A DNA stretch of 42,215 nucleotides from Desulfobacteraceae bacterium (GCA_011389745.1 JAABTQ010000028.1:1-42215), one strand, 5' to 3'. Shown: positions 27,417-36,714, counted from the first letter of the stretch. The notes: generated from the letters alone by a model not told the origin. Made by a program: numbers and translations.

Positions 27417-28454
27417 ATGGATTTTATTAAAATGCATGAAGAACTCTCAACGCTTCTGGGTTATCCACTAAAAATCGGCAAAAAGATCATGAAAAAACGT
27501 CTTGCCTTTGCACCCATGACCATGCTTGGCAATGTGGCTTTTCGGGAGCTTCTGGCCTCTTTTGGCGGATATGGACTTCTATTTTCCGAGATGTGCAGCG
27601 CCAAACGGCTGCCAACTGAAAATCCGAAAGCATCCGGTTATTTTCGTTGGCGGGAAGAAGAAAAATCTCATCTGGTTTTTCAAATATTCGGATCAGAACC
27701 TTATACTATGGCATCTGCAGCCCAACGAATCGAAAATGAAGGTTTTTTTGGCGTGGATATTAATTTCGGATGCTCAGCCAACTCCATTTGCCGCCAAAAT
27801 TGCGGAGCGGCCATTTTAAAAGACCCTAACCTTGCTGTAAAAATCATTTCCTCAGTAAAAAAAGCCGTGTCCTTTCCCCTTTTCGTTAAATTCCGTACCG
27901 GATGGAAAGATGATCCCATGATCCCGGTAACACTTGCAAAAAGATTTGAGGATGCCGGTGCTGACGCGCTGACATTTCACCCAAGGGTATCACCTGACCG
28001 TCGTGCAAGACTTCCCAAATGGAAATATATTGGCCTTGTTAAAAATGCCGTAACCATTCCGGTATTTGGAAACGGAAATATTTTTGATGCAAAGGATTGT
28101 TTGACAATGATGAAAACAACAGGCTGTGACGGTGTAGCCATCGGGCGGCTGGCAGTGGCAAAACCATGGATTTTTGCGGAATTTGCCGATCGCTTTCGCC
28201 CGGATACCGAAATCTATCTCAACTCAGCTCTCAAGCTGACCGAGCTGATTGAAAAACATTATGATCACCATATGGGACTTCGACGGTTTAAAAAATTCGC
28301 ATTGTACTTTTCGGGAAACTTTCATTTTGGAAACACACTATACAAAAGGATCAACAATGCGGGAAGCCTGGATGAAATCAGGGAGATTGTCAAAGACTTC
28401 TTTAAAATTCCGGATACACCGTATTTAAGACCGAATATGAATTTTTTAGTCTGA
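27417..28454 (+). CDS. tRNA-dihydrouridine synthase family protein
   Basis: FMN-dependent enzyme that reduces uridine to dihydrouridine in tRNA D loops. The 345-aa TIM barrel starts with LAFAPMTMLGNVAFRELL (FMN-binding strand 1), then LFSEMCSAK, VFQIFGSEPYTMASAA and GVDINFGCSANSICRQNCGA. In the last of these Cys119 occupies the usual active-site position, although the family's 'NxGCP' Pro is Ser here. FMN-phosphate binding is suggested by VFGNGNIFDAKD and CDGVAIGRLAVAKPW. The sequence differs enough from E. coli DusA/B/C that I do not assign a letter. The Shine-Dalgarno before ATG 27417 is weak. Confidence 0.85.
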   Translation: MDFIKMHEELSTLLGYPLKIGKKIMKKRLAFAPMTMLGNVAFRELLASFGGYGLLFSEMCSAKRLPTENPKASGYFRWREEEKSHLVFQIFGSEPYTMASAAQRIENEGFFGVDINFGCSANSICRQNCGAAILKDPNLAVKIISSVKKAVSFPLFVKFRTGWKDDPMIPVTLAKRFEDAGADALTFHPRVSPDRRARLPKWKYIGLVKNAVTIPVFGNGNIFDAKDCLTMMKTTGCDGVAIGRLAVAKPWIFAEFADRFRPDTEIYLNSALKLTELIEKHYDHHMGLRRFKKFALYFSGNFHFGNTLYKRINNAGSLDEIREIVKDFFKIPDTPYLRPNMNFLV

Positions 28455-28497
28455 TTGCTTAACGACATTACATGGCCTCAATCAAATCCATAGAAAC

Positions 28498-29655
28498 CTA
28501 AACAACGGTGCCGATCTTTAACAGTCTTTCTCCCGCGGCTTTCAAGGTTTCTTCCTTTTTGGCAAAATGAAACCGGACAAGATGGTTTACAGGTTCATGA
28601 AAAAAACTTGAACCCGGAACCGCAGCAACACCAATTTCCTTGATCAGCCATCGACAAAATCGGGTATCATTTTCAAATCCGAAGTCGGATATATCCACCA
28701 GAACATAATAAGCCCCTTGGGGAGTGGTGTATCGAAGTTTGGCCCTGTCCAGATAACTTAGAAACAGGTCTCTTCTTTGGGTGTATTCTTTCTGCAATGC
28801 AGCGTAATAGGTTAAAGGAAATTCCAAAGCCGCGACAGCGGCCTCCTGAAGAGGTGCCGCAGCTCCCACGGTTAGAAAATCATGCACCTTTTTCGCTGCA
28901 TGGATCACCTCAGGACAGGCAATGACATACCCCAGTCTCCACCCGGTAATGGAATAGGTTTTGGAAAGTGAGCTGCAGGAAATGGTGCGTTTTTGCATGT
29001 CCGGAAAAGAAACCATGTACCGGTGAATATTCGGTTGGTAAACAATATGCTCATACACCTCATCGGTGATGACAAACGTGTCATATTCGCAGGCCAGTTC
29101 CGCAATGAGTTTGAGTTCCTCAAAACTGAATACTTTGCCTGTCGGATTTGACGGATTGCAGAGCACCAGGGCTTTGACCCCTTGTTGAAAGGCTTTGCGG
29201 AGTTCATCAGGATCAAACTCGAATGTGGGCGGATAAAGTGGTACATATATCGGCTCAGCCCCGCATAGTATGGTATCAGCACCGTAATTTTCATAAAAAG
29301 GTGAAAAAATAATGACTTTGTCCCCCGGATTGCACGCGGTCATCATGGCCACCATCATGGCCTCGGTAGCACCGCAGGTCACCACGATATTGGAATCGGG
29401 GTCGATGTCAGTCTGCATCCAGTATTGCTGCTTTTTGGCCAGTGCTTTTCTTAACCGGGGAGAGCCCCAGGTAATGGCATACTGGTGGTACCCATCGGCC
29501 AAAGCCTGTCTGGCGGCCGCTACCAGTTGGTAAGGGGGATCAAAATCTGGAAACCCCTGGGACAGATTAATGGCATGGTACCGGTCTGAAATACGAGTCA
29601 TCTCACGAATGACCGATTCAGTAAAAGAATTCAGACGAAAGGCGGTTTGCGGCAT
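28498..29655 (-). CDS. PLP-dependent class I/II aminotransferase
   Basis: A 385-aa fold-type I aminotransferase. It has LSQGFPDFDPP near the N-terminus, the PLP-phosphate loop GATEAMMVAMM, NPSNPTGKVFS, ITDEVYEHIVY with the ring-stacking Tyr, and the Schiff-base lysine in SSLSKTYSITGWRLGY. The closest groups I recall are methionine/kynurenine-type (YbdL-like) aminotransferases. The carboxylate-binding Arg is probably in HLVRFHFAKKEE near the C-terminus. Substrate is not determinable from sequence. It stands alone and faces the MITE-like repeat 38 bp upstream of its ATG. Confidence 0.87.
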   Translation of the reverse strand: MPQTAFRLNSFTESVIREMTRISDRYHAINLSQGFPDFDPPYQLVAAARQALADGYHQYAITWGSPRLRKALAKKQQYWMQTDIDPDSNIVVTCGATEAMMVAMMTACNPGDKVIIFSPFYENYGADTILCGAEPIYVPLYPPTFEFDPDELRKAFQQGVKALVLCNPSNPTGKVFSFEELKLIAELACEYDTFVITDEVYEHIVYQPNIHRYMVSFPDMQKRTISCSSLSKTYSITGWRLGYVIACPEVIHAAKKVHDFLTVGAAAPLQEAAVAALEFPLTYYAALQKEYTQRRDLFLSYLDRAKLRYTTPQGAYYVLVDISDFGFENDTRFCRWLIKEIGVAAVPGSSFFHEPVNHLVRFHFAKKEETLKAAGERLLKIGTVV

Positions 29656-29693
29656 GATTACAATCTCCTGTATTTTCTGTTCGAACCATTATC

Positions 29694-29815
29694 TAGTGCT
29701 TGAACGAAAAGTCCATAATTCCCTCTACCATCGGGGGAGGGTCAGGGTGGGGGTTAAGAATATCAGTAACTTATTTTTCCCTCCCACTGGGAGGGGAGTT
29801 TTCGTTCAAGCACTA
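29694..29815. repeat. MITE-like element, 122 bp, with perfect 17-bp terminal inverted repeats
   Basis: Left end TAGTGCTTGAACGAAAA (29694-29710) and right end TTTTCGTTCAAGCACTA (29799-29815) are exact reverse complements. Both ends carry TA, which may be the target duplication, as in IS630/Tc1-type elements. The interior contains GGGGGAGGGTCAGGGTGGGG and the hairpin CCTCCCACTGGGAGG, but no reading frame. It is non-autonomous. A one-ended copy lies upstream of argS at 19281-19326. It sits between the divergent aminotransferase and SDR genes. Confidence 0.88.
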
Positions 29816-29967
29816 TCTATGAGATTCATCATTCTTGTTCAAGCAAAATCAGAAAATAGAGTACACAATTTCTCTATGTAAAAAATTGACTTTTTATAAT
29901 CACTGTTCTACACTTTTTAAAAACGTTAAGCTAAAATTCAATGGATACGGCACTAATCAGAGGCAAT

Positions 29968-30726
29968 ATGGCTAAAACAATTTTAATTACCGGTGCTACA
30001 TCTGGTTTTGGAGCGGCTTGCGCAAGGCGATTTGCCCAGGATGGCGAAAAGCTCGTCCTGGTTGGAAGACGAACCCGTCGGTTGGAAGCATTATCCAATG
30101 AACTGAAATACTTGTCACAGATCCATACCATCACGCTTGATATTCAAAAACGCCGGGAAGTGGAAAAAAGTTTTGGAAATCTTCCGGAAAACTTTTCCCA
30201 TGTGGATGTCCTGATCAACAATGCGGGTCTGGCCCTTGGGATGGAACCGGCATATGGAGCAGACATCAGCGACTGGGACACCATGGTGAATACCAATATT
30301 AAGGGATTAATGTATTGCACTCGCGTACTGCTTCCCGGTATGGTGGCCGGAAACCGGGGCCATATCATTAACGTGGGATCCACAGCCGGAGACTGGCCCT
30401 ATCCTGGCGGAAATGTATATGGCGGCACAAAAGCCTTTGTCAAACAATTTTCGAGAAACCTGAGAGCGGATCTTCTCGGCAAAGCCATCCGGGTCACCAA
30501 CATTGAACCCGGCATGGCTGAAAGTGAATTTTCCATTGTCAGGTTCAAAGGCGACGAAAAAAAAGCCGCCGGGGTTTATGAAGGAACAACAGCTCTGACA
30601 CCGCAGGATATTGCCGAAATCATTCATTGGGCAGTTAATGTTCCGCCCCATGTCAATATTAACCGGATCGAGGTAATGCCCACCTGCCAAAGCTGGGGGC
30701 ATCTTGCGGTGGATCGGAAAAGTTAA
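29968..30726 (+). CDS. Short-chain dehydrogenase/reductase
   Basis: NAD(P)-dependent classical SDR, about 252 aa. The cofactor motif TGATSGFG (residues 8-15) is followed by VLVGRRTRRLEAL, which has Arg residues favouring NADP, then NNAGLALGMEP, the catalytic Ser region INVGSTAGDWPYPGG and YGGTKAF with the YxxxK pair. GFG and the C-terminal pattern resemble YdfG-type 3-hydroxy-acid/serine dehydrogenases. An upstream ATG at 29941 would add nine residues but lacks a Shine-Dalgarno, while GAGG precedes the ATG at 29968, so I use the latter. It converges with the methyltransferase gene (2 bp). Confidence 0.85.
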   Translation: MAKTILITGATSGFGAACARRFAQDGEKLVLVGRRTRRLEALSNELKYLSQIHTITLDIQKRREVEKSFGNLPENFSHVDVLINNAGLALGMEPAYGADISDWDTMVNTNIKGLMYCTRVLLPGMVAGNRGHIINVGSTAGDWPYPGGNVYGGTKAFVKQFSRNLRADLLGKAIRVTNIEPGMAESEFSIVRFKGDEKKAAGVYEGTTALTPQDIAEIIHWAVNVPPHVNINRIEVMPTCQSWGHLAVDRKS

Positions 30727-30728
30727 TC

Positions 30729-31289
30729 CTATTTGTCTGCAACAATCCAGGTTCGAAAATTTTTTGTCTTTTCAGTCCTCGGATTAATACCGTTTTGGGA
30801 AATCATGCGGCAAATTTCAGACGATGAGAGAAACCGGCTTTGCATCTTTAAAAGATTTTCCAAAAGGGCGACAATTTTTACGGGGAAAAGATTGATATCA
30901 GGTTCCTCGATGACCATCCTTCCCCTTGGTTTTAGTACACGAATCAGCTCCCGGATAGCTTGTCTCTGATCACAAAAATGGTGAAGCGCATCCACCACGA
31001 GAATACGGTCGAAACTTTCATTTCCAAAAGGAAGTTGCTCCGTATGAGATTGCACCGGAATAATACTCCCTTTACGGCGTGCCTGAAACAGCATCGGAAA
31101 GGAAAGGTCACTGACCACAACCTTTCCTGCAAGGGTTTTAAAATGAACTGAGACCCGTCCGGTACCGCCACCGGCATCCAGCAGAAACCCTTTGGAAGGC
31201 AATTTGAGCAGACGTGCCGGATGATGAGGAAACTTTCGACCCAGAAAATAATCATAAAAGGGAGCAATCAGTCCAAAATGGTCCTTCAT
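30729..31289 (-). CDS. Class I SAM-dependent methyltransferase
   Basis: A 186-aa methyltransferase. Motif I is LLDAGGGTGRVSVHF. Next comes VVVSDLSFPMLFQAR with the acidic residue that binds the SAM ribose, then LPFGNESFDRILVVDALHHF and LKPRGRMVIEEPD. It resembles UbiE/Methyltransf_11 proteins, but nothing identifies the acceptor; a small molecule is most likely. It is short for UbiE (about 250 aa). It is convergent with the SDR gene and is preceded by about 220 bp with no gene toward the exporter. Confidence 0.8.
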   Translation of the reverse strand: MKDHFGLIAPFYDYFLGRKFPHHPARLLKLPSKGFLLDAGGGTGRVSVHFKTLAGKVVVSDLSFPMLFQARRKGSIIPVQSHTEQLPFGNESFDRILVVDALHHFCDQRQAIRELIRVLKPRGRMVIEEPDINLFPVKIVALLENLLKMQSRFLSSSEICRMISQNGINPRTEKTKNFRTWIVADK

Positions 31290-31511
31290 GAAAATACCTC
31301 TCAGCCTGTCGGGGCTTCATAAAAATTTGAATATAGGTGTGTATAGCTTCACAAAAAGCTTACAGACGTTTCAAGCTGGCCGCACCATGATCCTGCCATA
31401 CATTGAGATACCATTAACGTAGCACGAACAATTGGACAGCCGATAGAATTAGCCCTAAATAGTTCAAATGGCATCGGTACAAAAGGTTCCAACAGCCTTC
31501 CGGCTTAAGGG

Positions 31512-32672
31512 CTATGCCATAAAAACACGGCTGAACCGGAGCCAGAAAATCAGTGCCAAGGCACCGGAAATTGCTCCCATAAATCCTATAACACTGATTT
31601 TGTCCGCCCACGCCAGGGAGATAATTCCCATGGAAACTGAACCGATCATCATGAACGTAAAAATGACCAGCGAAGATGCCGATCCGGTGTCCCTATTCAC
31701 CTGCTCTAGAATCAGGCTGTTGGTAGGGGGTCTGCACAGGCCCAAAGAAAATGACAGAAACCACATGGGTAAAGCCAGACTCCATGGGCTGGTGTGTGGT
31801 ATGAGGACCATCCAGACACCTCCGGCCATAATGCCTGCAAAAGCAACGGCTATCAATATTTTCTGGGAAATACGCCGGGATAAATAAGAAAATGTTAACG
31901 GGCCGATCATGAATGCCAAGGCATTGAAGCCGAAAAAATACCCGAAAGTTCGCTCACTGAGCCCAAAATCAGAGATGTATATTTCGGAAGAAACAGCAAT
32001 AAAGGCAAAAAAGGGAAAAACAAGCACGGACATGGCCATCATGAGCCCTGTAAATCGTCTGTTTTTCAGGACACGATAATACACCTTCAGGACATTGGCG
32101 GCACTTACCTGGCTGAAAAATTTCAGGGGTTCCTCCAGCCTGTAAACTCCCACAAATGCCACCACCCCCATGACTGCCTGCAAAATAAAAATCCACGGCC
32201 AGCTGAACCAGTGAAGGACCCACCCGCCGATAATAGGAGCCAGCATGGGTGCAAGAGCCATGATCACCGCGATATGGGCCATGATTTGCGCTCTTGATCT
32301 GACATCGAAAAGATCCTTGCACATGGCCAGGCCCAATGCGGATGCCGAAGCAGCCCCGGCAGCCTGGAACACCCTTGCCACGATCAACATCCGGATACCG
32401 TTGGACAAAGCACAAGCCACGCTAGCGATAATAAATATGGCAATTCCTGTCATCAGCGGCCGTCGACGACCAAACCGGTCGGAAACCGGGCCATACACGA
32501 GAATGAAAAGACAATAGGTCACAAAAAAACCGACCAGGGTCAGATTGATCATTACCAAGGGCTGGTTCCACTGCTGCCTCAACAGGGGGATTGCCGGCAG
32601 ATACATATCCGTGGACAAGGGAGGAAAGGCGGTCAGAAGGGCAAGAAGCGCAATGGTTCGGTTCACTATCAA
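31512..32672 (-). CDS. Bcr/CflA-family MFS exporter
   Basis: A 386-aa, 12-helix drug:proton antiporter of the Bcr/CflA branch. It has the N-terminal TM1 motif 'TDMYLPAIPLL', the loop 2-3 motif GPVSDRFGRRRPLM, and TM4/TM5 segments with VARVFQAAGAASASAL and MLAPIIGGWVLHW. The start codon is TTG at 32672 (or GTG at 32666); neither has a strong Shine-Dalgarno. The TTG follows the TGA stop of the DUF2333 gene immediately and in the same frame, so expression probably depends on translation of the upstream gene. Confidence 0.85.
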   Translation of the reverse strand: MIVNRTIALLALLTAFPPLSTDMYLPAIPLLRQQWNQPLVMINLTLVGFFVTYCLFILVYGPVSDRFGRRRPLMTGIAIFIIASVACALSNGIRMLIVARVFQAAGAASASALGLAMCKDLFDVRSRAQIMAHIAVIMALAPMLAPIIGGWVLHWFSWPWIFILQAVMGVVAFVGVYRLEEPLKFFSQVSAANVLKVYYRVLKNRRFTGLMMAMSVLVFPFFAFIAVSSEIYISDFGLSERTFGYFFGFNALAFMIGPLTFSYLSRRISQKILIAVAFAGIMAGGVWMVLIPHTSPWSLALPMWFLSFSLGLCRPPTNSLILEQVNRDTGSASSLVIFTFMMIGSVSMGIISLAWADKISVIGFMGAISGALALIFWLRFSRVFMA

Positions 32673-34031
32673 TCAAGTTGAGAGCGCCCGGATCATCAGT
32701 CCCAAATGGAAACGGGCATGCCTGACGGGCCCGGCCAGATTAGAGCGATGGTTGGCAAAAATGCTGCCTAAATCACTGTCAAAAACAATCCAGGGATTTA
32801 TCTCTTTTCCATGGTGCAAGGATTTTAACGCATGATCGATAATTTCCACGCTTCTGCGAGCTTCCAGAGTTTTATAATAATCTGTGCGCACAGCCTCAAG
32901 AATGACGTGCATGGATTCGATGACACCTTTGGTGTAATAAAAGTAATCATCCGCCTTGAAAAAACTTACTTTACTGCCGTCATCTTCTTTTGTTTTCAAC
33001 AATATTTCATCACAACCTCCCAGCAAATCTTCAAATGAGGCTAAAAGAGGAATCAGATTGTCTGTCCTGGTAAAAAAAACGGCTGATCCTGTTTCCAACC
33101 TTCGCACATAGGCCCGCATATCCGCGATCGTCTCTTTATATTTTGATTCCGCCGATGGAAACCAATAGGACTCCGCCTTGACCATTATCCAGTTCATGGC
33201 CATTTCAAGATTCGGGTCATATAAGGCTGTGCTTCCGGTTCTTGACATTCGCTCGGCCAAAGCCACCACGGCTCTTCGGGATACTTCCAGAACGCCGAGC
33301 TGATAATTTCGCACATTATCCGTAATCTGGATTAAATCGTTTGGTCGCCATCCCCACCAGCGGCCTCTCAGCTCATTCTCCAAAACTTCGATCATGGCTT
33401 CGGTGGTGGCAATGCCCGGCGGTCGATCTGAAGTTGCAGGGGCCATCGGAGTGTAGGGTGTTGCCGACTCTGTGTCGGTATCGTTGCTGCTTTTTGGGAC
33501 CGGTAGAGTAATGGGCGGGGTGCTGGGCAGGGTGGGTTCACCGGTTTCTTGCCGGCTTGAATCAAGCGTCTGCGTAATATAATCTTTTGTTCCGTGGGTT
33601 GTTACATCTTGAGTATCAGAACCAGGCGGGCCTTGCTCTGTCTGCTCTGTCTGCGCTGTCTGCGCTGTCTTCTGCGCTGTCTGCGCTGGAATTTCGGTTG
33701 AATGCGGGTCAATGCTTTTTGTGTCTTGTAAAGAATCCATTGGAGATGCTTCAGATGCATCATGCCCGCCGGTAACCGGCTGCGCATCCTGATCGGACGC
33801 ATCTGCGCCTGAGTTGTCGATAATCAGTTCATTGGTTGCCACCTGCCCGGATGGGGTCGGCATAAAAAGGCCGATTGCCGTTGACACTAGCCACAAAAGG
33901 GCAACTGTTACAACTACTCCTATTACGATGCGCCTGGGACTAAATTTTCCCCCCCCGATTTCGGGTTCCATATCCTGCATTTCCGGAGAATCCGATTCGT
34001 TTTTACCAGTTTTTTTCTCAAAAAACTTCAT
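32673..34031 (-). CDS. DUF2333 family membrane-anchored protein
   Basis: A 452-aa protein with one N-terminal membrane segment (about residues 29-47, VVVTVALLWLVSTAIGLFM). A long low-complexity Thr/Gln/Ser/Pro linker (about 60-200) includes an Ala-Gln-Thr repeat. The C-terminal half is the DUF2333 domain, with GRWWGWRPNDLI, VSRRAVVALAERMSRTG, MNWIMVKAESYWFPSAE and FVFHA-like 'ARFHLGLMIRALST'. The domain has no known function; periplasmic localisation is inferred. I start it at the second in-frame ATG because GGGAG lies 5-6 bp upstream; the first (34046) would add five residues. It lies 62 bp downstream of selB and touches the exporter gene. Confidence 0.82.
   Translation of the reverse strand: MKFFEKKTGKNESDSPEMQDMEPEIGGGKFSPRRIVIGVVVTVALLWLVSTAIGLFMPTPSGQVATNELIIDNSGADASDQDAQPVTGGHDASEASPMDSLQDTKSIDPHSTEIPAQTAQKTAQTAQTEQTEQGPPGSDTQDVTTHGTKDYITQTLDSSRQETGEPTLPSTPPITLPVPKSSNDTDTESATPYTPMAPATSDRPPGIATTEAMIEVLENELRGRWWGWRPNDLIQITDNVRNYQLGVLEVSRRAVVALAERMSRTGSTALYDPNLEMAMNWIMVKAESYWFPSAESKYKETIADMRAYVRRLETGSAVFFTRTDNLIPLLASFEDLLGGCDEILLKTKEDDGSKVSFFKADDYFYYTKGVIESMHVILEAVRTDYYKTLEARRSVEIIDHALKSLHHGKEINPWIVFDSDLGSIFANHRSNLAGPVRHARFHLGLMIRALST
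33634..33690. repeat. 9-bp tandem repeat inside the DUF2333 gene
   Basis: Six 9-bp units, two TGCTCTGTC, three TGCGCTGTC and a final TGCGCTGGA, with a 3-bp insert before the fifth. On the coding strand they encode Thr-Glu-Gln and Thr-Ala-Gln triplets in the linker. Units of nine preserve the frame, so copy number can vary without breaking the gene. Confidence 0.85.
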
Positions 34032-34093
34032 AGTCTCTCCCGGCATACTGCCTTATGGTTAATATGGAATTCTTTAAATTATAAATCATATGA

Positions 34094-36004
34094 TCATCCG
34101 CTCCTGAGCTTTCTGATATCGCCGATTCGAATCGTCACATTTCGGGAATCAAAATATTCGATCAAAGGAATTAAATATTTTCTTGAAAGGCCGGTCATAT
34201 TTTTAAAATCAGGAGTACTGATCTGTTCATGTTTTTTCAGATAGCTTATAAGCTGATTTTTTAAATGATTGATGGCAGATGCATCGAAAAAAAGCTCTTC
34301 GTTTACTTTGACTATTTGCCCCTCTTTAGTCAATAATATAAGAACATCCCGAATGCTGGATGGGTTCACATCCAACTCTTTTGGCAATTCCTTGAAATTC
34401 GGTGGTGTAAGTCCGGTTTCACGGTATATTTTAAGCAACTTATCCCTTATGACCGTTTGATCCGCCTGGAGTGAAACCTTATGGCCGGAAAGTCTGACAT
34501 TTTCTTCCTCCTGAACGATTACCTCTTCTTTGATCATTGAATTTATGAGAAGATTGTAAAGCCTGATGCTGACCGGCGATGGCAATCTCGATTTCAGTTC
34601 TTCCCTTGGCATACCCGCCTTAAGAGGCTTAAGTTGATGATATTTCTTCAAAAATTCCATGGATTGCTTTTTTAAGTCATCTATTGTTTCCCGGTGAACA
34701 TAATTTCGGTTTTCTCTATCCACCATAACGATTTGTTGACTGGAGAGAAGTTGTTGAAGAATATTTTCAAGCTGCTTATCCGCTGTGTTGGTCATTACTT
34801 TTAATCCGGCAAATGAAACCCCGATATAACCCGATTCTTTAGTGTGCAAAACAACAATTTCTTCAGAGGGCAGGTCCCGAAGGCTTTGGAGGCTATTGAT
34901 CACCCCTGGCTTGTTACGTTTGTGTTTCAAGGGTACCGGGTTCAATATTTCTCCTCCTCCGATGGTTCTCACGGGAGAATAGCTTCGAAGCACATATCGA
35001 TCCTCTTTGACCAAAGCCACAGGAGTATCCAACCGAATCTGGGCAACGGTAATTTCTCCGGGTTCGAGTTTTTCCCTGTCAAGAAGGATCAAAAGGCCGA
35101 GAATTTCACTGGTACCGGCATGGAATCGAACGCGGGTACGATTTTTTATTGCCTTTTTATTGCTCTTTAAAAAAATTAAAGAAACGTCAACCATGTAACT
35201 GGACATGAGAGACCCAGGAACGGACAGCACATCACCGCGATTAACCAGATGTTTATCAAGACCCTGAAAATTAATGGCCGTCCGCATACCTGCCTCAGCC
35301 CGGATAACACTTTCATTATGCATTTGAATGCCGCGTACTTTTGAAGTGATTTCAGACGGGTAAATCATGATGGAATCCCCCACCGAAATACTTCCTGAGA
35401 TAAGCGTACCGGTAATGACTGTGCCAAAGCCTCTCATGGTAAACACACGGTCTACCGGAAGTCTGAACAATCCAGCGGAAGACCGGGTAGGAATTTTTTC
35501 ACAAAAAGCATCCAATGTTTTTATAAATTCAGGTATTCCATCACCTGTGACTGAAGATACCGGCATGATAGGTGATTCTTCCAAAAAAGTGCCTTGAACA
35601 AAATCACGAACATCCTCAATGACCAGTTCCCGCCATTCTTCATCCACAAGATCGGTTTTGGTCAGCACCACAAAACCGAATTTAACTCCCAGAAGAATGC
35701 AAATTTCCAGATGCTCACGAGTTTGAGGCATCACACCTTCATCAGCCGCGATGATCATGGTAACCACATCAATGCCCGTTGCACCCGCCACCATGTGTTT
35801 GACAAATTTTTCATGGCCCGGAACATCCACGATACCCACATGCTGACCACTGGGAAGATCCAACGAGGCAAAGCCCAACTCAATGGTAATCCCCCTCTCT
35901 TGTTCTTCTTTCAGACGGTCCGTATTAATTCCGGTCACCGCTTTGACTAATGTTGTCTTTCCATGATCAATATGCCCGGCTGTTCCAAGGATAATCTTTT
36001 TCAA
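34094..36004 (-). CDS. selB: Selenocysteine-specific elongation factor SelB
   Basis: GTPase that delivers Sec-tRNA to UGA codons with a SECIS element. The 636-aa protein has the G domain with [10 protein letters not shown] (residues 10-19), the [18 protein letters not shown] switch region, [12 protein letters not shown] and [10 protein letters not shown]. Domains II and III follow ([18 protein letters not shown]), then C-terminal winged-helix repeats ending in a SECIS-binding domain. The start is TTG at 36004, overlapping the stop of the upstream small membrane protein as TTGA, with AAGGAG 10 bp upstream. It shows that the organism inserts selenocysteine, so in-frame TGA codons in this genome need care. 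selA and selC are not in the window. Confidence 0.95.
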   Translation of the reverse strand: MKKIILGTAGHIDHGKTTLVKAVTGINTDRLKEEQERGITIELGFASLDLPSGQHVGIVDVPGHEKFVKHMVAGATGIDVVTMIIAADEGVMPQTREHLEICILLGVKFGFVVLTKTDLVDEEWRELVIEDVRDFVQGTFLEESPIMPVSSVTGDGIPEFIKTLDAFCEKIPTRSSAGLFRLPVDRVFTMRGFGTVITGTLISGSISVGDSIMIYPSEITSKVRGIQMHNESVIRAEAGMRTAINFQGLDKHLVNRGDVLSVPGSLMSSYMVDVSLIFLKSNKKAIKNRTRVRFHAGTSEILGLLILLDREKLEPGEITVAQIRLDTPVALVKEDRYVLRSYSPVRTIGGGEILNPVPLKHKRNKPGVINSLQSLRDLPSEEIVVLHTKESGYIGVSFAGLKVMTNTADKQLENILQQLLSSQQIVMVDRENRNYVHRETIDDLKKQSMEFLKKYHQLKPLKAGMPREELKSRLPSPVSIRLYNLLINSMIKEEVIVQEEENVRLSGHKVSLQADQTVIRDKLLKIYRETGLTPPNFKELPKELDVNPSSIRDVLILLTKEGQIVKVNEELFFDASAINHLKNQLISYLKKHEQISTPDFKNMTGLSRKYLIPLIEYFDSRNVTIRIGDIRKLRSG

Positions 36005-36201
36005 TCGAGATGTTCTCCTTTTTTAGCCTCTAATTCTTTCTTTTTCCTCCAGTACTCGAGAACATAAGCAAAGCCGACCAAAAAAATTGCCAGACCTGCC
36101 ACATAGATAGGAGCAACTTCGCCATAAAAAAAACGAACTAGAAAGACAGCAAACATTATGCCCAACATGGCCCTTATGACAAAAACATAAAATCGGGTCA
36201 A
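36001..36201 (-). CDS. Small two-helix membrane protein upstream of selB
   Basis: About 66 aa, with two membrane segments: VFVIRAMLGIMFAVFLVRFF and VAGLAIFLVGFAYVLEYW. A basic/acidic tail [15 protein letters not shown] probably faces the cytoplasm. The longest frame starts at TTG 36225 without a ribosome binding site. I prefer TTG 36201 because GGGGG lies 5 bp upstream of it. The stop overlaps the selB start by 4 bp, which implies translational coupling. The family is unknown; I have no evidence that it takes part in selenium metabolism beyond position. Confidence 0.65.
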   Translation of the reverse strand: MTRFYVFVIRAMLGIMFAVFLVRFFYGEVAPIYVAGLAIFLVGFAYVLEYWRKKKELEAKKGEHLD

Positions 36202-36225
36202 TTTTTCCCCCAATCTAAAAAACAA

Positions 36226-36588
36226 AATTCAGGTTAAATGATTTAGAATATGGAATTTAATATTTTTTTTAAAAGCACCCGCCAGTGCCTTAAGTGATTA
36301 AAGAGCCACACAATTGGTCTTTCATCTTAATCTCACTCTGAGGCGTCTTCATTACTGAAGTCATATTATAGCATGCATCATGGAGGGTCAATAATAAGTT
36401 TTATTTGACAAACCCTTACCTTATCATGTCTTACCAACCACATGTAAACACCGATGCTGTTTAAATTAACCATGATTTCTTGAAACCGGCATGTTTTAAA
36501 TTGCATTAAATGAACACTCAATTTAAATGATATTAAAAAAAGACTTGATATGCAAAATTAGTTTTGTTATTAAAGCGGGGTTTAATGT
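36226..36588. other. Intergenic region upstream of the tRNA genes
   Basis: About 360 AT-rich bases between the small membrane gene and tRNA-His. I see no protein gene. Its last 45 bases hold the tRNA promoter described separately. Confidence 0.7.
36545..36573 (+). promoter_or_regulatory. Sigma-70 promoter of the tRNA-His/tRNA-Arg unit
   Basis: TTGATA at 36545-36550, a 17-bp spacer, and TATTAA at 36568-36573, 16 bp before the mature tRNA-His 5' end. A GC-rich discriminator, GCGGGG, follows the -10, as is usual for stringently controlled stable-RNA promoters. Confidence 0.7.
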
Positions 36589-36589
36589 G

Positions 36590-36665
36590 GTGGGTGTAGC
36601 TCAGTTGGCAGAGCACCGGGTTGTGGCCCCGGTTGTCGAGGGTTCAAATCCCTTCACTCACCCCA
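36590..36665 (+). tRNA. tRNA-His (GTG)
   Basis: Seven-base acceptor stem GTGGGTG with CACTCAC, anticodon stem CCGGG/CCCGG, anticodon GTG at 36623-36625, and the T arm GGGTTCAAATCCC. The base before the acceptor stem (36589) is G, matching the extra G-1 of tRNA-His opposite C73. CCA is encoded (36663-36665). Confidence 0.95.
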
Positions 36666-36714
36666 CTTTTTTTTAAGCCTTTGAAATTTCGGCCTTTTAT
36701 GAAAAATTATTTTT

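Noticed and set aside
30729-31289. Methyltransferase as UbiE/MenG
   Set aside because: Too short and without the diagnostic UbiE segments; kept as a generic class I methyltransferase.
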